A stretch of 64,000 nucleotides of DNA from HXMU1420-13 sp965249965. Lineage in GTDB: Bacteria; Bacteroidota; Rhodothermia; Balneolales; Balneolaceae. Under the pieces are notes generated by a model. That model made no database searches, was not told where the DNA came from, and was given only the letters and a program-made list of their open reading frames with translations. The position numbers and the translations under genes were made by a program. Shown here one piece after another: positions 35,759-44,874 of this stretch. Position 1 is the stretch's first letter; every line of letters begins with the position of its first letter. The stretch lies in contig OZ252262.1 of the NCBI GenBank assembly GCA_965249965.1, forward strand, positions 2,294,001 through 2,358,000, in the 5' to 3' direction.

Positions 35759-35775
35759 AATTTCTACAAGAAATT
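35759..35775 (-). terminator. weak hairpin after gntP
   Basis: AATTTCT and AGAAATT form a 7-bp AT-rich stem with loop of three bases, followed on the minus strand by TGTTGTTATTTT. It lies 11 bases beyond the gntP stop. It is weak, so termination here is uncertain. Confidence 0.35.
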
Positions 35776-35785
35776 ATCTTGGAAT

Positions 35786-37126
35786 TCAGATAAACAAACT
35801 CATCACTAAAACCATAGCGAAACCTGTTAGTGAGAGTATGGTAGTAGCCACCGACCAACTTTGAAATGTTTGTTTTTCATCCAACCTAAGGTATTTACTC
35901 ACTAACCAAAAGCCGCTGTCATTTACGTGTGATAGTATCGTGGCCCCCGCAGCTATAGCAATAACCGTTAGAGATGCTTCCATCACTGTAGCATTAAACA
36001 GGAGTGGAGCGGTAAGACCGGCAGCTGTAATCATGGCCACAGTAGCAGACCCTTGGAGAACTCGTATTAAAACAGCTGCGAAGTAAGCAAAGATCAGGAT
36101 GCCAAAGCCTTTATCAGCGAAAAATGTTGCCAACATTTCACCTGTTCCGGTATTTATAAGAGTTTGCTTGAAAACCCCACCTGCACCTGTAAGTAAAATA
36201 ATAATCCCAGCAGGTGCCATCGACTTAGTCATAATATCGAGAAGCTCATCTTTTGTTTTTCCTCGTTTCAAGCCTAAAAGTACCCAAGCAATTAAATTGG
36301 CAATGATAAGCGCAGTGAAAGGATGACCTACTAACTCAAATATGTTGCTAATAGATCTGGGTATAAAATCGTCGGGTAAAACCGGACCATTGATAATGGT
36401 ATTTGAAACTATGAGTAAAATTGGAGTTCCAATAATCATAAGAATCATACCCAGAGAAGGGAGGTCAGAATGTTCGACAATGGAATCGTCTATTTCGGGT
36501 GCTTCGATGTGAAGTTTTTTAGAAAGATATTTGGCGAAGATTGGTCCTGCTACAATTGCCGCAGGAATTCCAGCTAGCGAACCCAATATTATCACCCAAC
36601 CTAAATCGGCATTTAGTATGTCGGCAACGGCAACAGGACCAGGAGTAGGAGGGATAAATACATGAGCGGCGCCAAGTCCGGCAATCAATGGAATAGCATA
36701 AAACAATAGTGACTTACCTGATTTTCGCTGAAGAGCATAAACAATCGGGACCAGAATGATCACTGCAACATCAAAGAAAACAGGGATTGCAACTACTAAT
36801 CCCGTAAAAGTTAATGCCCAGGGTGATTTTTCGTCGCCAAATTTTGAGATTAAGGATTTTGCCAGTGCTTCAGCCCCACCTGAATATTCAAGGATTGCCC
36901 CAAACATGGCTCCTAAGCCCACAACAGTGGCTACAAATCCCAAAGTGCTGCCCATACCTTCTTGAATGGTGTCGATAACCTCAGCAGGAGGGAGTCCTGC
37001 TAGCAGACCGACAGTGATACTGGAAATGAGTAATGAAATAAAAGCCTGGATCCTGAACTTCAGAATAAGAACAAGTAGAAGTACAATTCCTAAAAAAACC
37101 GCACCAAGTAATCCCCAATCAAGCAT
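35786..37126 (-). CDS. gntP: gluconate:H+ symporter, GntP family
   Basis: 446 residues with about 12-14 membrane helices. Family segments include the glycine-rich GLLAGLPPAEVIDTIQEGMGS, a proline-rich AAHVFIPPTPGPVAVADIL and LQGSATVAMITAAGL. GntP transporters import gluconate or related sugar acids with protons. Its start overlaps the stop of the gnd C-terminal frame by one base (TAATG), and gntK lies just upstream in the same run, which supports gluconate as substrate. Several paralogs of this family carry other sugar acids, so the exact substrate is inferred from context. Confidence 0.88.
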   Translation of the reverse strand: MLDWGLLGAVFLGIVLLLVLILKFRIQAFISLLISSITVGLLAGLPPAEVIDTIQEGMGSTLGFVATVVGLGAMFGAILEYSGGAEALAKSLISKFGDEKSPWALTFTGLVVAIPVFFDVAVIILVPIVYALQRKSGKSLLFYAIPLIAGLGAAHVFIPPTPGPVAVADILNADLGWVIILGSLAGIPAAIVAGPIFAKYLSKKLHIEAPEIDDSIVEHSDLPSLGMILMIIGTPILLIVSNTIINGPVLPDDFIPRSISNIFELVGHPFTALIIANLIAWVLLGLKRGKTKDELLDIMTKSMAPAGIIILLTGAGGVFKQTLINTGTGEMLATFFADKGFGILIFAYFAAVLIRVLQGSATVAMITAAGLTAPLLFNATVMEASLTVIAIAAGATILSHVNDSGFWLVSKYLRLDEKQTFQSWSVATTILSLTGFAMVLVMSLFI

Positions 37127-38526
37127 TATTTCTCCCAGTTTGTGTGATACGATTTACCGCTTGGGTCATCAACTCTTTGATATCTATGTGAACCGAAGAA
37201 ATCTCGCTGAGCCTGAATTAGATTTGCCGGCCCAAATTCCGTTGTAAGTCCGATCCAATAATTCCATGCTGAAGAAAACGCGGGTATAGCAACTCGATTA
37301 CCAGCAGCATCACGAATGATCTTGGATATTGAGTTCTCGTTTTCTGTGATTGAATGGACAAAGTCTGAATTTGTTAGTAATGAGTCACAATCATTAAATG
37401 TCTCAGAAAGCTGCTCCATCAGCAGTGATCGTATGATACAGCCATTGGTCCAGATTCGAGCAATTTCTGCAAGATCAATATTCCAATTAAACTCAGCTGA
37501 AGCGGCTCTAATCAACTCAAATCCTTGAAGATGATTCAACTTCCGGGCACATTGATACGCCGACTTCAAGCTCTTGAGATCTATCGGTAAATCTTTCTTT
37601 TCGATCGATGTTTGTGAATCGAGAAAAGTGCGAAGTCTTTTAAAGGATGAAACATATCGGGCAAAAACAGCTGCACTCATCATCGAGTTTTCTGTACCTA
37701 ATTGTAAAGCAGCAATAGTACTCCAACTACCCGTGCCTTTATTTCCAGCTTTATCTAAAATGTTATCAACTAGTTTTTCTTCACCTTCTTTAAAAGCTAG
37801 AATTCTGGAGCTTATTTCAAGTAAATAACTCTTTAAAGGACCTTTATTCCAATCATTAAATGCCTCCGCGATGTTGGTATTAGAATGCTGATATCGAAGT
37901 AATTGGTATAATTCTGCAATCAACTGCATCTCAACGTACTCGATACCATTATGCACCATCTTTACAAAATGACATTAACCGCCAGAACCCACATAATTCA
38001 TGCATGGATTTCCGTGGAAATCTTTGGCGGCGATTGTTTTCAAGTAAGGCACTACCTTTGAGAAAGCTGATTTTGAACCTCCAGGCATAATTGATGGTCC
38101 TAATCTAGCACCATTTTCACCACCAGAAATTCCACATCCTATAAAGTCAACTTCACCTTCTAAGCAACGTTTTTGTCGTGTTTCTGTTTCTTTAAAATGA
38201 GAATTACCTGCATCGATTATGATGTCGTGAGAATCAAGCAGAGGTAGTAAGTCATTGAGAACAAGATCAACTGCAGACGCTGAAATCAATAAAATTATCT
38301 TTCTGGGTCGCTCAAGTTTCGAAATAAAGGCTTGCAGATTAGTGAATCCATAAATGTTGGTATTCTGATCATTGGTTGATAGAAAGATTGAAACCGTGCC
38401 TTTTTCAGAATCTTCATCACGGTTGTAAACTGCCAGTTTAAACCCTTTATCTGCAATATTTAGGCTAAGTGCAGCGCCCATAACACCAAGTCCTATTACC
38501 CCGATTTCTGCAGATGAATTACTCAC
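37126..38526 (-). pseudogene. gnd: 6-phosphogluconate dehydrogenase interrupted by an in-frame TAA
   Basis: Two frames in the same register make one full-length Gnd of about 466 codons. The first (37975-38526, GTG start, 183 residues) is the NADP-binding Rossmann domain with GVIGLGVMG and GCGISGGENGARLGPSIMPGG. A TAA at 37975-37977 follows GSGG where the family has Ala. Reading continues as CHFVKMVHNGIEY into the all-helical domain (KGTGSWSTIAALQLG) up to 37126. The stop precedes the catalytic Lys of HFVK, so restart at the ATG of MVHNGIEY (37959) would lose that residue. Everything else looks intact. It sits between gntK (8-base overlap) and gntP. Recent nonsense mutation, sequencing error and readthrough are all possible. 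Confidence 0.85.
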
Positions 38527-39007
38527 TTAGATTTTCAATTATCAGATTTATGATTTCGGATGGAGGATACTCAATTGAAATTGAAAAAGCATAAGCAGGA
38601 ATTTCCAGTACTTCAAATTGACTCTGAAGCATCTCTGCTTTCATAAAATGATTATCTCGAGATTTAATACGTGTATAGATCCTATCGAAATCACCTTCTA
38701 GAAATACCCATGAATCTACGATTACATGATCTGATATAATCTTACGATACGACTCTTTTAGCGCAGAACAGGCTAAAATCCAGCCCATTGGTTTTTCAGC
38801 AAGTACTTCACCAATTTGAGAGAGCCATGGATATCGATCACTATCGCTGAGAGGTATACCCGAAGCCATCTTTGCGATATTTTCAGGAGGATGAAAATCG
38901 TCAGCGTCGAAAAAGGGGAGTCCAATCTTGGAAGATAGCTGTTTACCAATTGTACTTTTACCACAACCTGAAACACCAAATACGACAATATTTGGAGTCG
39001 ATTTCAT
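38519..39007 (-). CDS. gntK: gluconokinase, GntK/IdnK family
   Basis: 162 residues. The P-loop GVSGCGKSTIG (about 12-22) is followed by FFDADDFHPPENIAKMASGIPLSD, the signature of the thermoresistant gluconokinase family, and ACSALKESYRK. It phosphorylates gluconate to 6-phosphogluconate. With gntP and gnd it forms a gluconate-to-pentose phosphate route. Its ATG lies only three bases after the preceding LPP20-like gene, and its end overlaps the gnd start by eight bases. Confidence 0.92.
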   Translation of the reverse strand: MKSTPNIVVFGVSGCGKSTIGKQLSSKIGLPFFDADDFHPPENIAKMASGIPLSDSDRYPWLSQIGEVLAEKPMGWILACSALKESYRKIISDHVIVDSWVFLEGDFDRIYTRIKSRDNHFMKAEMLQSQFEVLEIPAYAFSISIEYPPSEIINLIIENLSE

Positions 39008-39010
39008 TAG

Positions 39011-39766
39011 TTAATTGGCATCAATTCTAAGAATATCCTGCTCGTTTACCATAATTAGCACATGGTATTTTCCATCAACCATTCTCCGACCAATCACCCC
39101 GATGTTAGAAAAAACATGTTTTGAAGTAACATAATGCACTGTATCGAGCTCGTCATCATAGGTGCGTTGTAAAGATTGAACAGATGTATTCAAATATTCT
39201 GATAAATTTTGGAGAGCCCGCTGTTTGGCTTTAGTCCATCCGCGCCCGGGGTTAAATCTGGTTTGTTCATTCATACCTGATGAAACCCAGTATCCATCCA
39301 TTATTCTTGGCTCGAAGAACTCGTAAGTCCAATTTGCATTATTCGCAGTTGAAATTATCTGAGAAGGAAAGCTACCGGTATGATCTGCATCTTTGATAAA
39401 AAAGACAGCCCAATCACCAACCACGGCAGAATCAACCACTGCAATTTCTGAAATCTCTAAACTATCAGAGATTCCAAATTCGGATTTTAAACGACTTTGG
39501 GTCCCATCAGTGCCATAATACTCCAGGTATACACTTGTGAGAATAGAAGCTTCTAAATCAATGAATGCATTCCTTTTTGCCTCAGCAAAAGACCGAGATG
39601 GATTGAAGCTTGATAATCGTGCAAATCCAGCGCCATGAACGATACCCGGCGAGGGCACTTCAAGAAGCGATTCTGGTTCAATAATTGTGGCAACACCTCT
39701 GCCTTGAGCTTGTGAGGTAGAAACCAGAATCGTTGCAAATAATATTGCTGCTAGAATAATTCGCAC
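39011..39766 (-). CDS. exported LPP20-like protein
   Basis: 251 residues. A signal peptide (about 1-20, ending TSQAQ) is followed by two segments of the type seen in LPP20/FlgT-N-like proteins, where an alpha helix with AEAKRNAFIDLEASI and later AKQRALQNLSEYLN packs against a sheet. The GTG start sits immediately after the TAA of the upstream gene. This is the last envelope gene before gntK. No lipobox cysteine is visible, so it is probably periplasmic. The role is unknown. Confidence 0.6.
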   Translation of the reverse strand: MRIILAAILFATILVSTSQAQGRGVATIIEPESLLEVPSPGIVHGAGFARLSSFNPSRSFAEAKRNAFIDLEASILTSVYLEYYGTDGTQSRLKSEFGISDSLEISEIAVVDSAVVGDWAVFFIKDADHTGSFPSQIISTANNANWTYEFFEPRIMDGYWVSSGMNEQTRFNPGRGWTKAKQRALQNLSEYLNTSVQSLQRTYDDELDTVHYVTSKHVFSNIGVIGRRMVDGKYHVLIMVNEQDILRIDAN

Positions 39767-40729
39767 TTAAAAAATTTCCATATACCCGATGTGGAATACT
39801 TCGTCTTCGGGGGTTACTCTTTTTGGTTGCCAGGTTCTCACGTGAATTAACGGTTTTTCAGGATCTTCAAAATCGATTAACAGAAAGAGGTATCCCTCGT
39901 CAGAATAGGTTGCTGAACTATAATATTGAGTGAGAGATACACCATAAATGTCTGGGTGTTTAGGATGCCTGATGATTCCAATATCTTCATACCCAACATT
40001 AATCCATTCGTTCCTTGCAAATAAGCGGCGCAACCGATCTACATACTCCCCTTTGGTGAATTGCAGATATTCAACTTGTTGCTGATAGGATGATTCTTCG
40101 CCCGTATTTTCAATTACACGGCCAACAATAATCAAAGCCTGATCGCTAAAAACGGTATTAATATAGTCTATATCTTTTCTGTTATACGATGTCCGAAAGT
40201 TCTCAACAAAATTTAGAATCGTTTCCCTATTTGCCTGATCTACTTCATCCTGACCGGCATTCATAAGTTCCTGAAAACGGTGTGCAGCAAGTCCAATACG
40301 GAATTCACTGATTAAACCTGAGGGTGTGAATTGGATTACTGCTTCTTCGTAATGTTCTTCCCCATCGGGATCAACAAAATAGGCTGGTACATTTCTCATC
40401 TCAAATCTACCAGTAGCAAGTCTGTTTACCGATTCTATAATGGTATTTTCGGGGATATAAAATGGGGTGCTTTCCCATAAATTTTGAAATTCTTCTTTAT
40501 AAGAATTCAGAAAAAAATCGGTTTGAAGAAGAGAGGTAGAATCGTACTCAAATGCAGTGTTTACATTACTTAGGAATGCAGTCACATTTTCTTCCATGGT
40601 TAATCGTAACGCATCGTCAGTAAAATCTGCGATGAAAACTTCAACCTGATCTTGTGCATGAACACTGGCAACGGTACATGCGAAAATAAAAAGAGGGGTG
40701 AATAGTATTTTTTTGATGTGTTTTGCCAT
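39767..40729 (-). CDS. exported protein with NTF2-like C-terminal half
   Basis: 320 residues. A signal peptide (about 1-25, ending ASVHAQ) is followed by an N-terminal half of unknown type and a C-terminal half (about 165-320) that looks NTF2/SnoaL-like: NFVENFRTSYNRKDIDYINT then long strands ending EVFHIGYMEIF. Such Bacteroidota proteins are often found in surface-structure loci but are uncharacterised. It ends directly at the GTG start of the LPP20-like gene, so the two are translated together. Confidence 0.55.
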   Translation of the reverse strand: MAKHIKKILFTPLFIFACTVASVHAQDQVEVFIADFTDDALRLTMEENVTAFLSNVNTAFEYDSTSLLQTDFFLNSYKEEFQNLWESTPFYIPENTIIESVNRLATGRFEMRNVPAYFVDPDGEEHYEEAVIQFTPSGLISEFRIGLAAHRFQELMNAGQDEVDQANRETILNFVENFRTSYNRKDIDYINTVFSDQALIIVGRVIENTGEESSYQQQVEYLQFTKGEYVDRLRRLFARNEWINVGYEDIGIIRHPKHPDIYGVSLTQYYSSATYSDEGYLFLLIDFEDPEKPLIHVRTWQPKRVTPEDEVFHIGYMEIF

Positions 40730-40762
40730 TACTTAAAGTATTAACAATTAGAACAATACTGG

Positions 40763-42334
40763 TTATTTAAATTGAAACCAAACAGATCCCATGCCCTTAA
40801 AAACATCAGCAATGTCTTGATCTGCGATTGGATTTTTGGTTGCTAAATTATATCGTTTTCCGTTGGTAACAGGGCTTAGTACGGCAACAACTAGTCTACT
40901 TTGTGGATTTATTATCGCCAAATAACTTCTGTCAGGATTCGAGACATCACTGCGGCGACCCAGATCAAGAATTTGTCGCATTTTTAAGCGATTTAGATAA
41001 ACGGTGAGGCTTTGGCCATCTGTTTGCCGTATCACATTTTCGATGTAAGACTGTTGTCTGGATGGAACGCTAAATACTTGTGCTTCGCTGTTCGTAACTT
41101 CGGAACTGCTGGATTCGTTAGTCAAAGGATTAGACCTGGAATTATTTGATGATGTTGTTAACTCATCACGCAATGCACCGGATGCGGTAATCACTTTTTT
41201 CTTTAGTAAATCAGCTGAGCCATTAATAGTTAGCGAAACTATAGATTCTGTAAAATTTGTACCAAAAGTATGGGTAGGTGAAGTTTCTGAAGATGTCGCT
41301 CCATCTCCAAAATCCCACTCCAGACTGTATACACTCAGGTTTTTAATTTCAGGAATGAAAGTAAATCCATCGTCTGAGTCTCCCGTGACATCGAAATCAA
41401 CTTCAATTACATCGGAAAAATCTATATCAATAGTCAGTTCCCGTAGTGGGAGAACTCCGTCTAAAATAGCTGCTTTATCGCTATCAATGGACGATGGTAT
41501 AATCGGCGATAATGTAAATGTGAAAGGACGTGTAAGCTCTTCCGGTGCTAGATCGTAAAACACACTGGTTCGGCCATTTCTAATTGGATGCGCTGCATAA
41601 CCTGCTTTATTAAGTGCCATTTCCAGATGTGAGGTTTCAACACCGTTGTATTTGAATGCAAAATCGAAATAAAATTCAGTATTAATCGAAGTTGATAAAC
41701 TCCGAACTCGTTGAACTTCTATATCCAAATTATTCACCCAATTTCTAATTTTTGAAGCAAGAAATGAGCGCAGTTCTACCGAATCGGATTCTGTATAATC
41801 GGTGGTATAAAACGGCACTGGTGAATAAAAGGTAGATGCCAGAATATCCATATACTGGGGAATTGCAGCATCTAGTCGACCTTCTTCTTCGTCTTTTGTT
41901 GCAATAGATAATGAAGAAAGCAGACGATCTTTTTCGATTGCCATAGTTGTGTTGAAATCTTCAATCGATACATAGGCGATGGCCTCCCAGGTGCCATCAC
42001 GCCGTTCTTCTGCGGGCAGATAGTTTAAACCACGGAGTTCGATCCGGCTCATTGTATTGGTGTTGGTTTCCAGAGAAACTTCATAATCGTCGTTTGTATC
42101 GCGTTCAGAAAAACTTGATTCAGAATCGATTCTTACAATCATTTTCTCGATTAGGTCGCGTTTGGCATTGTTAATAGCAGATTGCCTGTCTTCTCCAAAA
42201 CCCTCTCCCCAGTAATATTCTCTGCTTAGTTTAATTGTACGTTCATCAATTTGAGCGTACAGATCTCCCACACCAACCATCAACATAGCTAGAAACAAGA
42301 AGCTTCTTATATACACCTTTTTTGATGGTTTCAT
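40763..42334 (-). CDS. exported LPP20-like protein with PKD domain
   Basis: 523 residues. A signal peptide (about 1-27, ending DLYAQ) is followed by an LPP20/FlgT-N-like domain (about 30-130; GEGFGEDRQSAINNAKRDLI), a middle helical and beta region, and a PKD-type Ig fold (about 335-385; YSLEWDFGDGATSSETSPTH). A Ser/Asn-rich linker and a C-terminal domain of about 120 residues complete it. PKD domains mediate surface protein or polysaccharide contacts. It lies nine bases after the lipoprotein gene. The function is unknown, but an envelope role is likely. Confidence 0.65.
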   Translation of the reverse strand: MKPSKKVYIRSFLFLAMLMVGVGDLYAQIDERTIKLSREYYWGEGFGEDRQSAINNAKRDLIEKMIVRIDSESSFSERDTNDDYEVSLETNTNTMSRIELRGLNYLPAEERRDGTWEAIAYVSIEDFNTTMAIEKDRLLSSLSIATKDEEEGRLDAAIPQYMDILASTFYSPVPFYTTDYTESDSVELRSFLASKIRNWVNNLDIEVQRVRSLSTSINTEFYFDFAFKYNGVETSHLEMALNKAGYAAHPIRNGRTSVFYDLAPEELTRPFTFTLSPIIPSSIDSDKAAILDGVLPLRELTIDIDFSDVIEVDFDVTGDSDDGFTFIPEIKNLSVYSLEWDFGDGATSSETSPTHTFGTNFTESIVSLTINGSADLLKKKVITASGALRDELTTSSNNSRSNPLTNESSSSEVTNSEAQVFSVPSRQQSYIENVIRQTDGQSLTVYLNRLKMRQILDLGRRSDVSNPDRSYLAIINPQSRLVVAVLSPVTNGKRYNLATKNPIADQDIADVFKGMGSVWFQFK

Positions 42335-42343
42335 AGATAAAGG

Positions 42344-42895
42344 TTATGGAAATACAGTAAATGTATGTGTTGCATCCTGAGAATAAAAGCTACCCTGATA
42401 CGAGAAAGTAATTCTCAAATTGATGGTAACAGAAGCAGTTCCCGAACCTGATAAACTTGTAATTACCCAAGTCCTTCCTAGATAGAACTCATTCGATTCG
42501 TTGCAATTGAAACACCAATATGTGCCTGGTACGGCAGAATCAAATCTGGAAATAAATCCAAATTCGAGTACATCAGTATTCCAGGTATTTACTAAACTAG
42601 TATTATCTACCCCGGTTATACTAAGCTGCACATCACTTACTGATTCTTCCAATCTGTTTGTGATTATAGCATCAAAATAAATACGCTCGCTCCAGTTTGG
42701 AATACCATTGAGTGTTTTTGAGTTGTCGAGTAGATTATTTACATCATTTCTGAACGTGAACGACAAATCTAATTCGGGTTGTTCTACACCCGACTCATCA
42801 AACAATGCATTCTGAATTCCTTCGGGCGAGTCATCACAGGATAGCATGAAAACCCCAATTCCAAATAGTGCTAATAAAATCTTGTACTTCTTCAT
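42344..42895 (-). CDS. small lipoprotein of unknown function
   Basis: 183 residues. A lipoprotein signal peptide with the lipobox FMLSC gives a lipidated cysteine at residue 20, followed by DDSPEGIQ. The mature part is beta-rich with an immunoglobulin-like feel (SVTINLRITFSYQGSFYSQ) and contains a CFNC pair. The aspartates after the cysteine may affect sorting, as lipoprotein export signals in Bacteroidota are acidic. It is 11 bases from the PEGA gene upstream and nine from the PKD gene downstream, so it is probably part of the same complex or operon. Confidence 0.6.
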   Translation of the reverse strand: MKKYKILLALFGIGVFMLSCDDSPEGIQNALFDESGVEQPELDLSFTFRNDVNNLLDNSKTLNGIPNWSERIYFDAIITNRLEESVSDVQLSITGVDNTSLVNTWNTDVLEFGFISRFDSAVPGTYWCFNCNESNEFYLGRTWVITSLSGSGTASVTINLRITFSYQGSFYSQDATHTFTVFP

Positions 42896-42906
42896 TATTG
42901 AGTTCC

Positions 42907-44778
42907 TTAAAAAGATAAAATTAGACTGTACTTAACCTGACTCCACGGATTGTAAACATCCGCTAAACCAATGTCCCAGCTGTTTCTGGAATCCATCATA
43001 AAACCAATTCCCCATGACTTTGGCTTGAACGTAAGTTGGAACGATAAGAAAGCATCGTAGGTGTAATAATAGGCCAAATCATCGGCATCTTCATATTGGG
43101 TGAAGTCAACTCCTACTCCATAGCCAATCATGAAAGGGCCTAAGGGCAAAGTTGGAACAAACGAGGCCGCAATATTGTAGGATATGATTTCATCTGGTAA
43201 GCTAGAGCTGTTGATCATTGTATAGCTGTTGTACACAAAGTCGATGCTGGTAGTTTTTAGATTTTTGTATTTAAAAAAGCCAAGACCTAGTCCATAAGAC
43301 TCATCTACATTTGTTGAAAAAGCATTTCCATCAATTTCGAAGGCATTGTAATGAAGATATAAACCACCAAAAGCAGGACGTTTGAAGAAAGATTGCCTAC
43401 GATCTTTTGCTGCATCTTTTCGGCGTTGTTCTTCACGTGCTGCAGCAAGGGCTTGTCTGTCTCGCTCTAGTTGAGCTTGACGTTCTCGTTCTGCAATTTC
43501 AGCTTCAGAAAAGGAAGTCATTTGCGCATCAAACGTCGTGGTTTGATTTTCACGAATAACGATGCTAGTCGTGTAAGGTTCATGCTGATCTGCGCTGGCT
43601 CGAAGCGTATAATTTCCTGTGGGAAGGGAGGGGATGAAACGTGCACCTTGCCATTGCTGTACTGTATTTCCAAATCCGTCTTGCAGTATAACATCAGCGA
43701 AAATAGGTTGAATCGAAAACTGTAAACTACCAATGATTTGCTCGAGATTTATTGTTCGGGTGATTACATCATCTTCGTTAATGATTAAAGGCTCTGAATA
43801 GGATCTGTAGCCATTAGCATCTACACTTAATGTATAAGTTCCGGGAATTACTCGTGCGGTACCATTTGTAAGTGCAACAGGTTGTCCATTCAAGGAAACA
43901 CGTGCATTCGCCGGTGTGATACTCAGATTTAAATCTCCACCAAATTCTTCCAATACAAAATTGAAGGTGTTGGATTCATTTTCAACAACTGAGATAGTTT
44001 GTTGAATGGATTTGTATCCGGCTTTAGAAATTCGAACAAAATAATCTCCGGGGAATTCAAATAACTGTCGATCGGTATTACCGCGCACCACATTATTTAT
44101 TTCAATAATTGCATCGGAAGGAGTAGAGGTAATTGTAATCGTTTGTGGCTCAAGTTGTTCCATTTCATAACGACGAATAGCAGTCTGATCGTCAGATATT
44201 ACGATTGTTTCGGAGATGGTTCTATAACCTTGTTTTTCAATACGCAAATCATGACTTCCTGGCGTCAATTCAACCGCTCGATTAATATCCACGGCTTGGC
44301 CATCAATAAATACGGAAGCATCCATGGCCTGTGCAGGGGAGATAGCAAATACGGTTGGTATCAAATCCACTTCTTCTTCCATAGGTTCGATGGTAAAAAA
44401 GCGAACTTCTCTGGCTTGAGAAACGGGAACGGTAAATCGCAACTGTTTATAGCCATTTGCCTGAACAGTAATGGTTTGCCGGAAAGGGCGAACGATAATA
44501 CGGTATTCACCGGCAGCAGCATCACTTTTATCATCAACTACTTCGAAGTTTGAATCGAAACGTAAATTTGTAAGTGATGAAGTTACGATTATCGCTGCAT
44601 CATCGGGGTAGTCAATAAATACAGGAATTGTGTTAAATGGGTTTTCAATTTCGTTAACAACCAAATCACGTAGTTGCTGTGCTTGAATGTTGAAAGTGAA
44701 AAGCGTAAGAATTATAACAAATACTGCTTTCGGTAACCTACCAAAGGATAAACCCGAAATAGATGTAATTTTTGGCAT
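42907..44778 (-). CDS. PEGA-repeat protein with C-terminal outer-membrane barrel
   Basis: 623 residues from the ATG giving MPKITSISGLSF; a TTG at 44805 is the alternative. A signal peptide (about 1-34, ending NIQAQ) is followed by a conserved N-terminal domain shared with its upstream paralog and then at least three PEGA repeats recognisable by PGSHDLRIEKQGYRT, PGDYFVRISKAGYKS and PGTYTLSVDANGYRS. A charged helix (about 425-465, rich in Arg, Glu and Ala) leads to a beta-barrel-like C-terminus ending WSQVKYSLILSF with a terminal Phe. PEGA domains are thought to bind cell-wall or surface carbohydrate. The fusion suggests an outer-membrane anchor carrying an exposed or periplasmic stalk. Confidence 0.75.
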   Translation of the reverse strand: MPKITSISGLSFGRLPKAVFVIILTLFTFNIQAQQLRDLVVNEIENPFNTIPVFIDYPDDAAIIVTSSLTNLRFDSNFEVVDDKSDAAAGEYRIIVRPFRQTITVQANGYKQLRFTVPVSQAREVRFFTIEPMEEEVDLIPTVFAISPAQAMDASVFIDGQAVDINRAVELTPGSHDLRIEKQGYRTISETIVISDDQTAIRRYEMEQLEPQTITITSTPSDAIIEINNVVRGNTDRQLFEFPGDYFVRISKAGYKSIQQTISVVENESNTFNFVLEEFGGDLNLSITPANARVSLNGQPVALTNGTARVIPGTYTLSVDANGYRSYSEPLIINEDDVITRTINLEQIIGSLQFSIQPIFADVILQDGFGNTVQQWQGARFIPSLPTGNYTLRASADQHEPYTTSIVIRENQTTTFDAQMTSFSEAEIAERERQAQLERDRQALAAAREEQRRKDAAKDRRQSFFKRPAFGGLYLHYNAFEIDGNAFSTNVDESYGLGLGFFKYKNLKTTSIDFVYNSYTMINSSSLPDEIISYNIAASFVPTLPLGPFMIGYGVGVDFTQYEDADDLAYYYTYDAFLSFQLTFKPKSWGIGFMMDSRNSWDIGLADVYNPWSQVKYSLILSF

Positions 44779-44874
44779 TCGAAAAGAACTAATTGATGAA
44801 ATCAATGAATCTTAAGTTAGTATAATTTTCTGAAGTCTGTAAAATAAAACCCGAGAAATATTCATTTATAAATC

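Noticed and set aside
37975..37977. programmed stop-codon recoding in gnd
   Set aside because: UAA is not a known selenocysteine or pyrrolysine codon, and no stem-loop or slippery site is visible next to it. Nonsense mutation or sequence error is simpler.
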